Shown here piece after piece: positions 8,394 to 16,379 of a stretch of DNA of 64,000 bases. Below the pieces are notes generated by a model. That model saw nothing but the letters and a program-made list of their open reading frames with translations. It was not told the DNA's origin and did no database searches. How positions within the stretch are numbered: the first letter of the stretch is position 1; every line of letters starts with the position of its first letter. Location: positions 89,557 through 153,556 of the forward strand of contig NZ_AGRW01000050.1 of assembly GCF_000255555.1 (NCBI RefSeq). Direction: 5' to 3'. A program made the position numbers and the translations under genes. This DNA is from Treponema saccharophilum DSM 2985. GTDB lineage: Bacteria > Spirochaetota > Spirochaetia > Treponematales > Treponemataceae.

Positions 8394-8615
8394 TTCCTTA
8401 CCATAAGGAAAGTGGGAATTTCCAAAATCAGCGTTCCTTATTTTAAGGAAGTGCAGATTTGCAGAAAGACAGAAATCCTTGTTTTGAGGAAAACTGCCCT
8501 TGCAAAAGTCGGCTTTCCTTATTTTGAGGATTCGCGGTTTTTCAAAAAGTCATCGTTCCTTATTATAAGGATTGCCCAAATTTTAAAAAAGCCAGAATCC
8601 TTACGGTAAGGATTT
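8394..8615. repeat. Six-unit palindromic array, 40-41 bp period
   Basis: Six palindromes of the form TTCCTTA-N4/5-TAAGGAA begin at about 8394, 8434, 8475, 8515, 8556 and 8597, a spacing of 40 or 41 bp. The arms of later units drift. The 22-bp spacers also resemble one another (a TTT..CAAAA core), so this is a tandem direct repeat carrying a palindrome, not a set of unrelated spacers. It fills the gap between the DUF4143 gene and the radical-SAM gene. Confidence 0.8.
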
Positions 8616-8650
8616 CAGGCTTTTGTTGAGGTTGAGCCTGTTGAAACCAC

Positions 8651-8735
8651 CTGTCATTGGCGAACTCGTTTCGGAATCCATGCTTCGACTTCGCTCAGCA
8701 AACACAGATGCTGAAAAATTGTTCAGCATGACAAA
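8651..8735. repeat. Dispersed palindromic element, copy 3
   Basis: Contains GAACTCGTTTCGGAATC, the tail ATGCTTCGACTTCGCTCAGCA and a hairpin ATGCTGAA...TTCAGCAT ending 11 bp before the radical-SAM gene start. It is built from the same modules as the copies at 5444 and 6794. Confidence 0.65.
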
Positions 8736-8746
8736 CGGAGGAAAAA

Positions 8747-10087
8747 ATGTATGTGAAACTCATTCAGCCCAAAATGCTGCGACGACCGATGGACACGGAC
8801 TTAAAAGCCAGAATGGCACCGCCTTTGGGGCTTCTTACAATCGTCAGTATTCTAAAAGACAATCACAAAGTTGTTCTTGAAAATGAAAATATCGAAAAAA
8901 TCAATTTTGACGACAAGCCTGATTTGGTCGGCATTTCGGTTACGGTTGATGTTCTGAACCGCGCGATAGAAATCAGCAGGAAGTTCAGGGAAAAGGGGAT
9001 TCCAGTCGTTGCGGGAGGAATTCAGATAACGAGCGCGCCAGATTTTATTCCGCAAGACGCGTTTGATTCACTCTGCATCGGGGATGCGGAAGGAACTTGG
9101 CCAGAAATCATAAAAGACGCGCAATCTCACAGTCTAAAGAAAATCTACCATTGCAAAGAAAATTTCGGCGCGGACGACATAGTTTCCCCGGCTTATGATT
9201 TTGTAAAAAAATCCAAATATTTATACACGAACATCGTTCATACAAGCAGGGGCTGTCCTTTTCGTTGTGATTTTTGCTATAACAGCTCAAAAAATCACAA
9301 ATACATAAACCGAAACATTGATGATGTTCTTGCAGACATAAAGAAAATAAATTTGCGGCACATAATGTTCATCGATGACAATTTTATCGGGAATCCTGCA
9401 TGGACAAGAAAATTCCTTGAAGAGCTGAAGCCATTAAAAATCAAGTGGAATGCCGCTGTTTCAATAAATGTTGCGAACGACGGCGAGCTTTTGGATTTGA
9501 TGAAAGAAGCTGGCTGCAAAAGTCTTTTCATCGGATTTGAGAGCATAAATCCTTCGTCCATTTCAAACGTGCATAAAGTCCAGAACAACATCAAAAACTA
9601 TGAGAACGCGATTTCAGAAATCCACAGGCGCGGAATTATGATTCACGGAAGTTTTGTATTCGGGCTTGACGGCGACAGCACGGAAACATTCAAAACGACG
9701 CTGGACTGGATTGTAAAAAACAAAATCGAAACCGTGACCTCGCATATTCTCACGCCTTATCCCAGAACGAAAGTTTACGAGGAACTGAAAAAAGCGGACA
9801 GAATCACATCGACGGATTTTTCAAAATACAACACGGCGCACGTTGTTTTCAAGCCGAAAAACATGAGCGCAGAAGAATTGTACGAGGGCTATCTTTGGAT
9901 TTACCGCAACGTCTACAGCCTCAAAAATATCTTGAAGCGGCTTCCTGACTGCAAGGAACAAAGAGCCGCTTATCTTACATTCAACTTGTTTTATCGTAAA
10001 TACGGAAAATTCACTGATTTTTTGTGTAAAATAATCTCATACAAACTCGTCGGCAAAATTGCGCAGCTGGCAGGAAGATATTTGTAG
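8747..10087 (+). CDS. B12-binding radical SAM protein
   Basis: A 446-residue protein with an N-terminal cobalamin-binding-like Rossmann domain (about 1-145; LVGISVTVDVL, VVAGGIQIT, GDAEGTWPE) and a radical SAM domain. Cys170, Cys174 and Cys177 (GCPFRCDFC) bind the 4Fe-4S cluster that cleaves S-adenosylmethionine. FIGFESINPSSISNVHK and GSFVFGLDGDSTETF are typical of the BchE/Elp3-like group. The cobalamin-contact DxHxxG motif is not evident, so B12 binding is uncertain. The substrate is unknown. The start has a strong GGAGG site. It is followed 26 bp later by a small gene with the same ribosome site. Confidence 0.88.
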   Translation: MYVKLIQPKMLRRPMDTDLKARMAPPLGLLTIVSILKDNHKVVLENENIEKINFDDKPDLVGISVTVDVLNRAIEISRKFREKGIPVVAGGIQITSAPDFIPQDAFDSLCIGDAEGTWPEIIKDAQSHSLKKIYHCKENFGADDIVSPAYDFVKKSKYLYTNIVHTSRGCPFRCDFCYNSSKNHKYINRNIDDVLADIKKINLRHIMFIDDNFIGNPAWTRKFLEELKPLKIKWNAAVSINVANDGELLDLMKEAGCKSLFIGFESINPSSISNVHKVQNNIKNYENAISEIHRRGIMIHGSFVFGLDGDSTETFKTTLDWIVKNKIETVTSHILTPYPRTKVYEELKKADRITSTDFSKYNTAHVVFKPKNMSAEELYEGYLWIYRNVYSLKNILKRLPDCKEQRAAYLTFNLFYRKYGKFTDFLCKIISYKLVGKIAQLAGRYL

Positions 10088-10113
10088 TGGTTACAGATAA
10101 AAACGGAGGAAAA

Positions 10114-10599
10114 ATGAGCTTAAACCACGAATTTGTAATTGTTGGTGATTTGAATAAATCGAACTGGACTAATCTGACATCGGATTTTTTTGAAAACAAG
10201 GATACATTTGAGTATGTTTCCGTTCATGACGATTATATTTCATATTTTGCGGATTTTATAAGCTTTTTCACGATGCACAATCCGTGCAAAAACGACGATG
10301 TAGAAGGCTTGTGCTATTATGGCGTTACAAAAATTCCTAATGAAAAATTGAGCGATATTATTAAATTTCTTGAACATCTTTTGGGAATTTTCACATTTGC
10401 GCCTGATGAAATTCATCTAAAAGGGGAGTACATTACTGAATATTCAGAAACGCCAAATGCCGCAGGGTATTATGAAGACGGACATTACGAGATGCTAAAA
10501 ATCAGCAAAGAAAAAATGCTGAAAAAATTGCAATCTCTCATTAACTTGTTCACAAAAGCAAAGGTTGAAGACAAGTGCATAATGCACTGCGGAATTTAA
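10114..10599 (+). CDS. Hypothetical small protein, immunity-like
   Basis: A 161-residue soluble protein beginning MSLNHEFVIV. ATG 10114 is preferred over an earlier GTG because CGGAGG lies just before it. It is acidic and aromatic-rich with alternating strands and helices, as in many polymorphic-toxin immunity proteins, but I recognise no named family. It starts 26 bp after the radical-SAM gene and precedes two further small genes in the same direction. Confidence 0.6.
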   Translation: MSLNHEFVIVGDLNKSNWTNLTSDFFENKDTFEYVSVHDDYISYFADFISFFTMHNPCKNDDVEGLCYYGVTKIPNEKLSDIIKFLEHLLGIFTFAPDEIHLKGEYITEYSETPNAAGYYEDGHYEMLKISKEKMLKKLQSLINLFTKAKVEDKCIMHCGI

Positions 10600-10652
10600 C
10601 TAAGAATCCGCGTTAGCGATGAATAAATCCGTTTTTTGCTGGTGAAAAACAA

Positions 10653-11060
10653 ATGATATACGATTTTGATTTGATAAAAAGTTTTTTGAGCGATTATGAT
10701 TTAGAAATTGAGGAAGATGACGGAATGCTTTCTGTCAGGCTTTTTGACGACGTGCGCATGTATGTGTTCAACTGTCCCTCGGAGAATGACAACCGAATCA
10801 CTTTTAGCGGTGCCTGGCATTGCCATGACGGTTTTTATTTTTTCAACAAGGACGGCTTTTACATAGAGCTTTCGTATCTTGATTTTCTTGAAGAGCTGGT
10901 TTCCGGAAACATCATTTTCTGCCTGCAATACATCGACGGCGAGCTGAAAGACATTTATCCGTACCACATAAAATATTTTGACGAGGAAGCATTGAAATAT
11001 ATGAGCGAAAACGAGGAACTGCGTTTGCGAAGATTTTTTGCCAAGAAGGTGGAAAAATGA
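10653..11060 (+). CDS. Hypothetical small protein, immunity-like
   Basis: A 135-residue acidic protein (MIYDFDLIKSFL...) with no signal peptide. It has a beta-rich middle (ITFSGAWHCHDGFYFF) and a helical acidic C-terminus. The start at 10653 has only GGTG upstream. Its stop codon overlaps the ATG of the next gene (ATGA at 11057), so translation is coupled. No family is recognised. Size, acidity and context suggest an immunity-type protein. Confidence 0.6.
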   Translation: MIYDFDLIKSFLSDYDLEIEEDDGMLSVRLFDDVRMYVFNCPSENDNRITFSGAWHCHDGFYFFNKDGFYIELSYLDFLEELVSGNIIFCLQYIDGELKDIYPYHIKYFDEEALKYMSENEELRLRRFFAKKVEK

Positions 11061-11734
11061 AAGAAAACTACAATTGTTATCCTGTCTATTCAAAAGTTCT
11101 GGTACTTCTCTTGCTCGGATTTCCTGCTTGGGCTTTTTTCTATTTCACTCGCGATGAAAATTTTGATGGCAGCTCGGTCTTCATTACGACAGTGTTTATT
11201 CTTATGTTCATTTTATCGCTTTTTGTTTTTTTCAGAAAAGTCGAAATTGATGGGGATAAAATTACGGTAGACATCATCGCTTTTTTTAAAAAGAAAAGTA
11301 TTCTGATTTCTGAGATTAAGGATTTTCGGGTAAAAAGCGAGCGGGATACGAACGTTTTGATACTTTCTGGGGAAGAAAAAGAAGTCAAAGCGATTTTTTG
11401 TCAAGAAAAGTTCGTGTCCCGGATGCGCGAAATTTTGCGCAGGCAGTGCGGCAACACAATCTTGCAGGATGTGGAAAATATCAAGAAAAATGGATTTTAT
11501 AGTGGCTCAATTTTTCGCTCAAATTTATTCAACGCCGCTGGAATCACGGATTTGAAGACAAAACAGTTCTTTCCGTGGAATGAAATATCATGTAACGTTA
11601 AAGAATCAAAACATGGGAAAAAGTACCTGTTTTTTGCCGAGAAAAAAATTCCCGTGCAGATTACCTACAGCCATTTTTGCTTTGCCATCGAAGATTTTTT
11701 TGATGAAATGTCCGAAAAATGTAAACGCTATTAG
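11057..11734 (+). CDS. Hypothetical membrane protein, PH-like soluble part
   Basis: A 225-residue protein. Two membrane segments lie near residues 13-31 and 41-59, followed by a basic hinge (FFRKVEIDGDKITVD) and a beta-rich cytoplasmic region with IAFFKKKSILISEIKDF, the layout of small bacterial PH-domain-like (bPH) membrane proteins. This assignment is tentative. It overlaps the preceding gene by 4 bp and is followed by a strong hairpin at 11772-11802 that likely ends the operon. Confidence 0.6.
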   Translation: MKENYNCYPVYSKVLVLLLLGFPAWAFFYFTRDENFDGSSVFITTVFILMFILSLFVFFRKVEIDGDKITVDIIAFFKKKSILISEIKDFRVKSERDTNVLILSGEEKEVKAIFCQEKFVSRMREILRRQCGNTILQDVENIKKNGFYSGSIFRSNLFNAAGITDLKTKQFFPWNEISCNVKESKHGKKYLFFAEKKIPVQITYSHFCFAIEDFFDEMSEKCKRY

Positions 11735-11771
11735 GAGGTGCAGGACTCAGTTTCTCTGCGGTAAATAAATC

Positions 11772-11802
11772 TTTATTCACCGCAAAAAATGCGGTGAATA
11801 AA
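11772..11802. terminator. Perfect 12-bp stem hairpin
   Basis: TTTATTCACCGC and GCGGTGAATAAA form a perfect 12-bp stem around a 7-nt A-rich loop. It lies 37 bp after the stop at 11734 and 36 bp before the Fic gene. There is no long U-tract, so it may be a terminator or an operator for the Fic gene. Confidence 0.6.
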
Positions 11803-11837
11803 TTGCTAATCTCCGCATAATCTTTTAGAATGCGGCT

Positions 11838-12947
11838 ATGTATATCTACGAGTACGAAAATTGGCAGCATTTTACTTATGATTCTCAAAAAATCTCCGGG
11901 CTTTTGGAATGTTGCCATATTTCACAGGGAAAGCTGCTTTCAAAAATGGAAGCATTGGGGCTTTCTCAAAAAGAAGACAAAATTCTTGAAAGTATTTCCG
12001 CTGATGTCATAAAATCCAGCGAAATAGAAGGATTCCTTCTCAATAAAGAACAGGTCCGCTCTTCAATTGCCCGCCGCTTGGGGCTTAAAAAGCAAATCGC
12101 AGTCAACACGGACAGAAATGTTGATGCTGTGGTCGAAATGATGCTCGATGCCACGCAGAATTACAAAAATCCGCTTACGAAAGAACGGCTTTTCTCATGG
12201 CACGCCTGCCTATTTCCGACTGGCTACAGCGGAATGAATAAAATCGAGGTGGCGCAGTATCGGTCGGGAGCAATGCAGGTTGTTTCAGGCGCAATCGGAA
12301 TGGAAAAAGTTCATTATGAAGCCCCGGCTGCCGAAAAAATCCCAGAAGAAATGCATTTTTTCTTGAACTGGCTCAACGATGAATCAAAATCAGGGGATTC
12401 GCTTGTAAACGTGGCGATTGCTCATTTGTGGTTCGTTACGCTTCATCCGTTTGAAGACGGAAACGGCCGAATCGCGCGCACTATTTCGGACATGATGCTT
12501 TGCCGGAGCGACCGAACGAATCTTCGTTTTTACAGCATGTCGAATCAGATTTCGCTCGACAAAAAAAATTACTACGATGTTCTGGAACGCACCCAGCACG
12601 GCTCGCCCGACATTACAGAGTGGCTTATCTGGTTTTTGGAGTGTCTGCAAAAAGCCCTCGATGAAAGCTGCATAGAAACAGAAAATGTCCTCAAAAAATA
12701 CTCGTTCCGCAATAGGCTCTGCGGTGTTCAACTCAACCCGCGTCAGACTCTCATGCTCGAAAAACTCACCGACGGAAACTGGTTCGGTGTTCTCAATTCA
12801 TCAAAGTGGGCAAAAATCGCAAAATGTTCCTCTGACACCGCCCTTCGCGACATCGCGGATTTGATAGAAAAAGGAGTGCTCGAAAAAGAGCCGACCGCCG
12901 GCGGAAGAAGCACGAACTATCGGTTGCGGGAAGATTCGGAAAAATGA
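11838..12947 (+). CDS. Fic family protein with DUF4172 and C-terminal HTH
   Basis: A 369-residue Fido-fold protein that likely transfers AMP or another nucleotide phosphate to a protein hydroxyl. The catalytic motif HPFEDGNGR is complete at 203-211. An N-terminal inhibitory helix carries SSEIEG at 60-65 (S/TxxxEG), so it is a class II, self-inhibited Fic. Residues 1-80 match the DUF4172 N-terminal region and residues about 300-365 form a winged-helix region. Several adenylylating Fic proteins of this layout act on host or cellular targets. The next gene starts inside its stop codon (ATGA at 12944). The start has weak ribosome-site sequence. Confidence 0.92.
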   Translation: MYIYEYENWQHFTYDSQKISGLLECCHISQGKLLSKMEALGLSQKEDKILESISADVIKSSEIEGFLLNKEQVRSSIARRLGLKKQIAVNTDRNVDAVVEMMLDATQNYKNPLTKERLFSWHACLFPTGYSGMNKIEVAQYRSGAMQVVSGAIGMEKVHYEAPAAEKIPEEMHFFLNWLNDESKSGDSLVNVAIAHLWFVTLHPFEDGNGRIARTISDMMLCRSDRTNLRFYSMSNQISLDKKNYYDVLERTQHGSPDITEWLIWFLECLQKALDESCIETENVLKKYSFRNRLCGVQLNPRQTLMLEKLTDGNWFGVLNSSKWAKIAKCSSDTALRDIADLIEKGVLEKEPTAGGRSTNYRLREDSEK

Positions 12948-13924
12948 AAAATCTTTACGATTCAATTACAGAACACTTTCCTGAATTCGACTTTGAAAAA
13001 CGAGATTTTGCTTGGGCGGATTTCTTTACCGCAGGTGATTTTGCACAATTCATAACGCAGAAAATCAGAGAAAACGAGCCGATTAAAAAATATCTTCATT
13101 TTATAGAAGATTTGCTTTTTGAGGCGGGAGACGATGAAAACAAAAAGAACCTTGTCCAATCTGGGATTTTTGAATCGTTGCAGAACATTTGCTCTGAAGC
13201 AGAACGTTCTAAAATCGAGCAGCAGCTTTTTCCGTTGTCGCGCCAATGTTGGACAAAGATGAATTCTGATTTTGAGGAGCTTCTTAACAACTGCGAGATT
13301 TGCCTCTGCAAAATGCCAGAATCCCGACCGAGCGATTTTTGCTTTTCGCTTTTTTACGGAAGCGTTTTTGTGGATTTTGCAAAAAAGTGCGGGCTGATTT
13401 ATCTTTTGCGCATTTCGTTCGACGGCTTCGGCTGCTATTCAGTTCCCGGCGATTCAAATCCGCTCGGCAAAGAGCGCTCAAAATCGTTTTTGAAAATCGT
13501 GCGGGGTGGCATGAAAGACAAAAATGCGCTGCTTGGCTTAATCAAAACCGCACTCAAAATCAACCGCCCGCTTTTGGATGCGGACGAGCCACTAAAAAAA
13601 TACAAGCTTCTCGACAACGCGAATTTTCATTTTATCCTGTGCCGCGACAAATTCGACGTTGCTTCAATCGAGAAAATCACGGAGCTGGAGCTTCGGACAA
13701 ATTCTGAACTTTATGCGGGACTTTTGGAATGTTTTATGGATATGAACTGGCCAGTGGCAAAAGTTGCTTTGAGCAAAATGATTTTTGACGACAAAAAAGT
13801 AGTTCCGTACCTCAAAGCCGTTCTTGCTTCGGGCGATGACGAATGGATTTATTTTGTAAAAGAAAACGTACTGCCGCTTATGAGCATGAAAATCAAAAAG
13901 GCGTTGAAAAGGGTGGAAAAATGA
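12944..13924 (+). CDS. DUF7674/DUF5071-like protein, immunity candidate
   Basis: A 326-residue cytosolic protein. The N-terminus (FPEFDF.., about 1-95, with WADFFTAGDFAQFI) resembles the DUF7674-type helical domain. The C-terminus (about 255-320, MDMNWPVAKVALSKM and VPYLKAVLASGDDEWIYF) strongly resembles DUF5071, a helical domain common in immunity loci. Both assignments are from motif memory. The middle has no recognised domain. It overlaps the Fic gene and the next gene by 4 bp each, so the products are translationally coupled and may act with or against Fic. Confidence 0.65.
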   Translation: MKNLYDSITEHFPEFDFEKRDFAWADFFTAGDFAQFITQKIRENEPIKKYLHFIEDLLFEAGDDENKKNLVQSGIFESLQNICSEAERSKIEQQLFPLSRQCWTKMNSDFEELLNNCEICLCKMPESRPSDFCFSLFYGSVFVDFAKKCGLIYLLRISFDGFGCYSVPGDSNPLGKERSKSFLKIVRGGMKDKNALLGLIKTALKINRPLLDADEPLKKYKLLDNANFHFILCRDKFDVASIEKITELELRTNSELYAGLLECFMDMNWPVAKVALSKMIFDDKKVVPYLKAVLASGDDEWIYFVKENVLPLMSMKIKKALKRVEK

Positions 13925-14397
13925 AGAACTTGCTTTTAACTCACGGCAACATCAGAAAATCCAAAAAACTGCGGCATTATTTTCTTGATTTTGGCGATGA
14001 GCGTTTTCAAAAAGATTTGGCTGAATATTTTGAGCGGATAAAATCCGAAAGTGAGTTTTTGAAGATTTATGACAAACTGCACGATTCAAAGTTCAAAATA
14101 ATCGAAGAACGAAACAAAGTGATTTTTGATTTGAATTTGGCTCAATCGGGTGAGGCGGCGAGGCTGATTTTTGACGGCGGAAAAATTGTTTCGTTCAACT
14201 CCGTCAAGCAGAATGGGCATATTTCGCGCTTAAACAAAAATGTGATTGCTCAAGAATACGGCTACGAGGACATTTATTCTGAGTTTGGGAAAAAATATTT
14301 TTCGCTGGTGTTTTTTTATTACGAAAAGCAAAAGCACGGGCGCTCATCAAAAGCTCTTTTGACAATCCAATACAAAACGTTACGGGTGGAAAAATGA
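13921..14397 (+). CDS. Hypothetical protein in Fic operon
   Basis: A 158-residue basic protein starting MKNLLLTHGNIRKSKK at 13921, overlapping the stop of the preceding gene (ATGA). GGGTGGAAAA precedes the ATG. It has no signal peptide or membrane segment and shows a helix-rich first half and beta-rich second half. It overlaps the lipoprotein gene at 14394 by 4 bp. No family is recognised. Confidence 0.6.
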   Translation: MKNLLLTHGNIRKSKKLRHYFLDFGDERFQKDLAEYFERIKSESEFLKIYDKLHDSKFKIIEERNKVIFDLNLAQSGEAARLIFDGGKIVSFNSVKQNGHISRLNKNVIAQEYGYEDIYSEFGKKYFSLVFFYYEKQKHGRSSKALLTIQYKTLRVEK

Positions 14398-14723
14398 AAA
14401 AGCTGATTTTGATTTCATCATTCTTGTGTTGCGTGATTTTTGCCGCGTGCCAAAAACAAATTGACTTCGACGCGCAAAAATGGCAGAAAGGCAAACGCCG
14501 CTACCAAATGACGACTTCGCTTATCGCCAAGCTGGACGCGGAAAAGCCTAACAAAAACGAAGTTCTGTCTTTGCTCGGTCGTCCTGCATTGGAAGAGCGC
14601 GTTCTGGAAAAAGAGATTTCGTATTTTTTGAAAGCGGACGGCTTTATAAGCGGCTGGGAGCTTTGTATTTATTTTGATGACAACGGAAATTATAAATCAG
14701 CAGAAGTGAGTTATTTCGACTGA
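14394..14723 (+). CDS. Small lipoprotein, BamE/SmpA-like
   Basis: A 109-residue lipoprotein (signal peptide 1-18, lipobox FAAC with Cys19). The mature part carries DAEKPNKNEVLSLLGRPALE, then a beta hairpin ending WELCIYFDDNGNYKSAEV, as in BamE/SmpA-type and related small lipoproteins in which a short helix (LLGxP) is followed by strands. The role here is unknown. ATGA overlap with the upstream gene places it in the Fic operon. Confidence 0.65.
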   Translation: MKKLILISSFLCCVIFAACQKQIDFDAQKWQKGKRRYQMTTSLIAKLDAEKPNKNEVLSLLGRPALEERVLEKEISYFLKADGFISGWELCIYFDDNGNYKSAEVSYFD

Positions 14724-14773
14724 TTTTTGCAAAATGTAATCCGCGAAATTGCGGGCGAACAGACGGAGGAAAA

Positions 14774-15226
14774 ATGGACCGAAACAAAACCATCATACGG
14801 GCAAAACTGAAAAGCTTCACGAATATTTTTTATGTCCTCAGCGGAATATTTTTTCTTGTAGCATTTTTTTTGCTTCTGAGAGAACATTTTTCTTCAATTT
14901 TTCTTGCGTGTGATTTGCTTTTGGGCTTCATTTTTTTGTTTGTTCCGTTGGGAAAGAAAATCACAATTTCCGGAAATCTTTTGGATTATCAAAACTGGTT
15001 TTTCTTTCATCACAAAATCGAAATTTCGGCAGAAACAAAAATCAAAATGGGCATGTGCTATCCAAAGTGGGGCGCACAAGAATTTATATGGAAGATTTCA
15101 AATCATCGCGGAAAAGAAAAAATCAAGATTCACACCTGGTATTTTGATTACAAAAAGGTGAATGCGGAATTCGAGAAACTTGCAGGATACAAAATCGAAT
15201 TTTCCCTTGCGAACATACGGTTTTAG
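14774..15226 (+). CDS. Hypothetical membrane protein
   Basis: A 150-residue protein with a GGAGG site before ATG 14774. Two membrane segments (about 20-38 and 43-58) are followed by a basic beta-rich cytoplasmic part (KKITISGNLLDYQNWFF..). The layout is the same as the protein at 11057-11734, although the sequences are not obviously alike. It lies 50 bp after the lipoprotein gene and may belong to the same operon. Confidence 0.6.
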   Translation: MDRNKTIIRAKLKSFTNIFYVLSGIFFLVAFFLLLREHFSSIFLACDLLLGFIFLFVPLGKKITISGNLLDYQNWFFFHHKIEISAETKIKMGMCYPKWGAQEFIWKISNHRGKEKIKIHTWYFDYKKVNAEFEKLAGYKIEFSLANIRF

Positions 15227-15251
15227 AGATTTGGCAAAAAACGGAGGAAAA

Positions 15252-16268
15252 ATGAAAAAGATATTTTTTGCACTGCTTTTTGTGCTTGCGCTTTCGTCTT
15301 TGTCTGCAAAGTCGCTCGTGCCGAACGTGCTGCATTTTGCTGAAGTCGTCAAAAAAAGCGAATACACAACATACGCGGATTTTGAAAACGAATTGAATTA
15401 CAACACAATCGACGCGCCGCACAGCGAAAAAGAGGAGTTCCACCCCGATTTCGTCGAGCTCACCAAAAAGCAAAACCTTTATTGCACGCCGATTCACCTT
15501 GACGGCATAAAAGACAAAATGCTTTCGATGATGAACCTTGAAGGAAGCGGCGGCTTTGCGTATTTTCGCATTTTCCGCTTTGACAAAAAAGCGAAGAAGT
15601 GGACGATTTATTTTTCGGCGAACGGCGCAAAAGGCGAGTGCGGCATGGTCTTTCCCGTGCAGAACAAAAAAGAGACGCTTTTCCTTGAAATCGAGCGCGA
15701 CTTTGACACAAAGCGCCTTTCTTCATACAACCTGCTTTCCTTCAGCGCAAAGGAAAAAGCGTGGAGAAAAATCGCCTCTGCGCATTCCCGCTACAGCTAC
15801 GATTTGACAGATGAGCAACAGCAATGGATTAGCGCTGAGAAAATCGAGCAAATGGCAGCGTTCGACTATTCGTTTTTGGGCATCTCTGGCGACCACGTGC
15901 AAAAAATCGAGCGCGAAATCGAAGACAAAAAAATCGTTGCAGAACTTTACTGGACTTCCGTTGCGCGCCTTCCGTCGAATTACACGATAAAAATCTTCAA
16001 AAGAGAGCGGGAAGTTTTCAAAACAAGCGGAAAATCTTTTGAGGACGAAAAAGAACTTTTTGCGCTTCCGAGCGTCCAGTGGGGATTCGACATCGTTGAA
16101 AAAGACTCAAAGCCGTATCTTGTTTTTATCGGAATGGGCAATTCTGGCGAAAGCAGCGTCAGCGCAATCGAAGATTTTTGGCTCACCGCGCTTGATTTGC
16201 GCTCTCTTGAAGTCGTTCACCACAGTTTTGTAAAATCAAAAATCACATTTGAGCAAGAATATTTTTGA
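15252..16268 (+). CDS. Hypothetical secreted protein
   Basis: A 338-residue protein with signal peptide MKKIFFALLFVLALSSLSA. ATG 15252 has a strong CGGAGG site. The mature region is rich in charged strands and contains FRIFRFDKKAKKWTIYFSA and IVEKDSKPYLVFIGMGNSGE, suggestive of a periplasmic beta-propeller- or lipocalin-like fold. No named family is recognised. It is the last gene of the plus-strand run from the Fic gene and is followed by a dispersed palindrome. Confidence 0.7.
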   Translation: MKKIFFALLFVLALSSLSAKSLVPNVLHFAEVVKKSEYTTYADFENELNYNTIDAPHSEKEEFHPDFVELTKKQNLYCTPIHLDGIKDKMLSMMNLEGSGGFAYFRIFRFDKKAKKWTIYFSANGAKGECGMVFPVQNKKETLFLEIERDFDTKRLSSYNLLSFSAKEKAWRKIASAHSRYSYDLTDEQQQWISAEKIEQMAAFDYSFLGISGDHVQKIEREIEDKKIVAELYWTSVARLPSNYTIKIFKREREVFKTSGKSFEDEKELFALPSVQWGFDIVEKDSKPYLVFIGMGNSGESSVSAIEDFWLTALDLRSLEVVHHSFVKSKITFEQEYF

Positions 16269-16280
16269 AAATGCCGAAAA

Positions 16281-16347
16281 AAGATTCCGAAACAAGTTCG
16301 GAATGACAATTCATCACGTCATGCTGAACTTGCTTCAGCATCTCGAC
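16281..16347. repeat. Dispersed palindromic element, copy 4
   Basis: Two hairpins, TTCCGAA-N5-TTCGGAA and ATGCTGAA-N5-TTCAGCAT, are in the same order as in the copy at 5444. It sits between converging genes and may serve both as terminator. Confidence 0.75.
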
Positions 16348-16379
16348 TGCATACAAAAATTCGCTTTTTGAAAGTGCGT

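Noticed and set aside
8394..8615. CRISPR array appearance
   Set aside because: The spacers resemble each other and the repeats drift; no cas genes are near. It is a tandem palindromic repeat.
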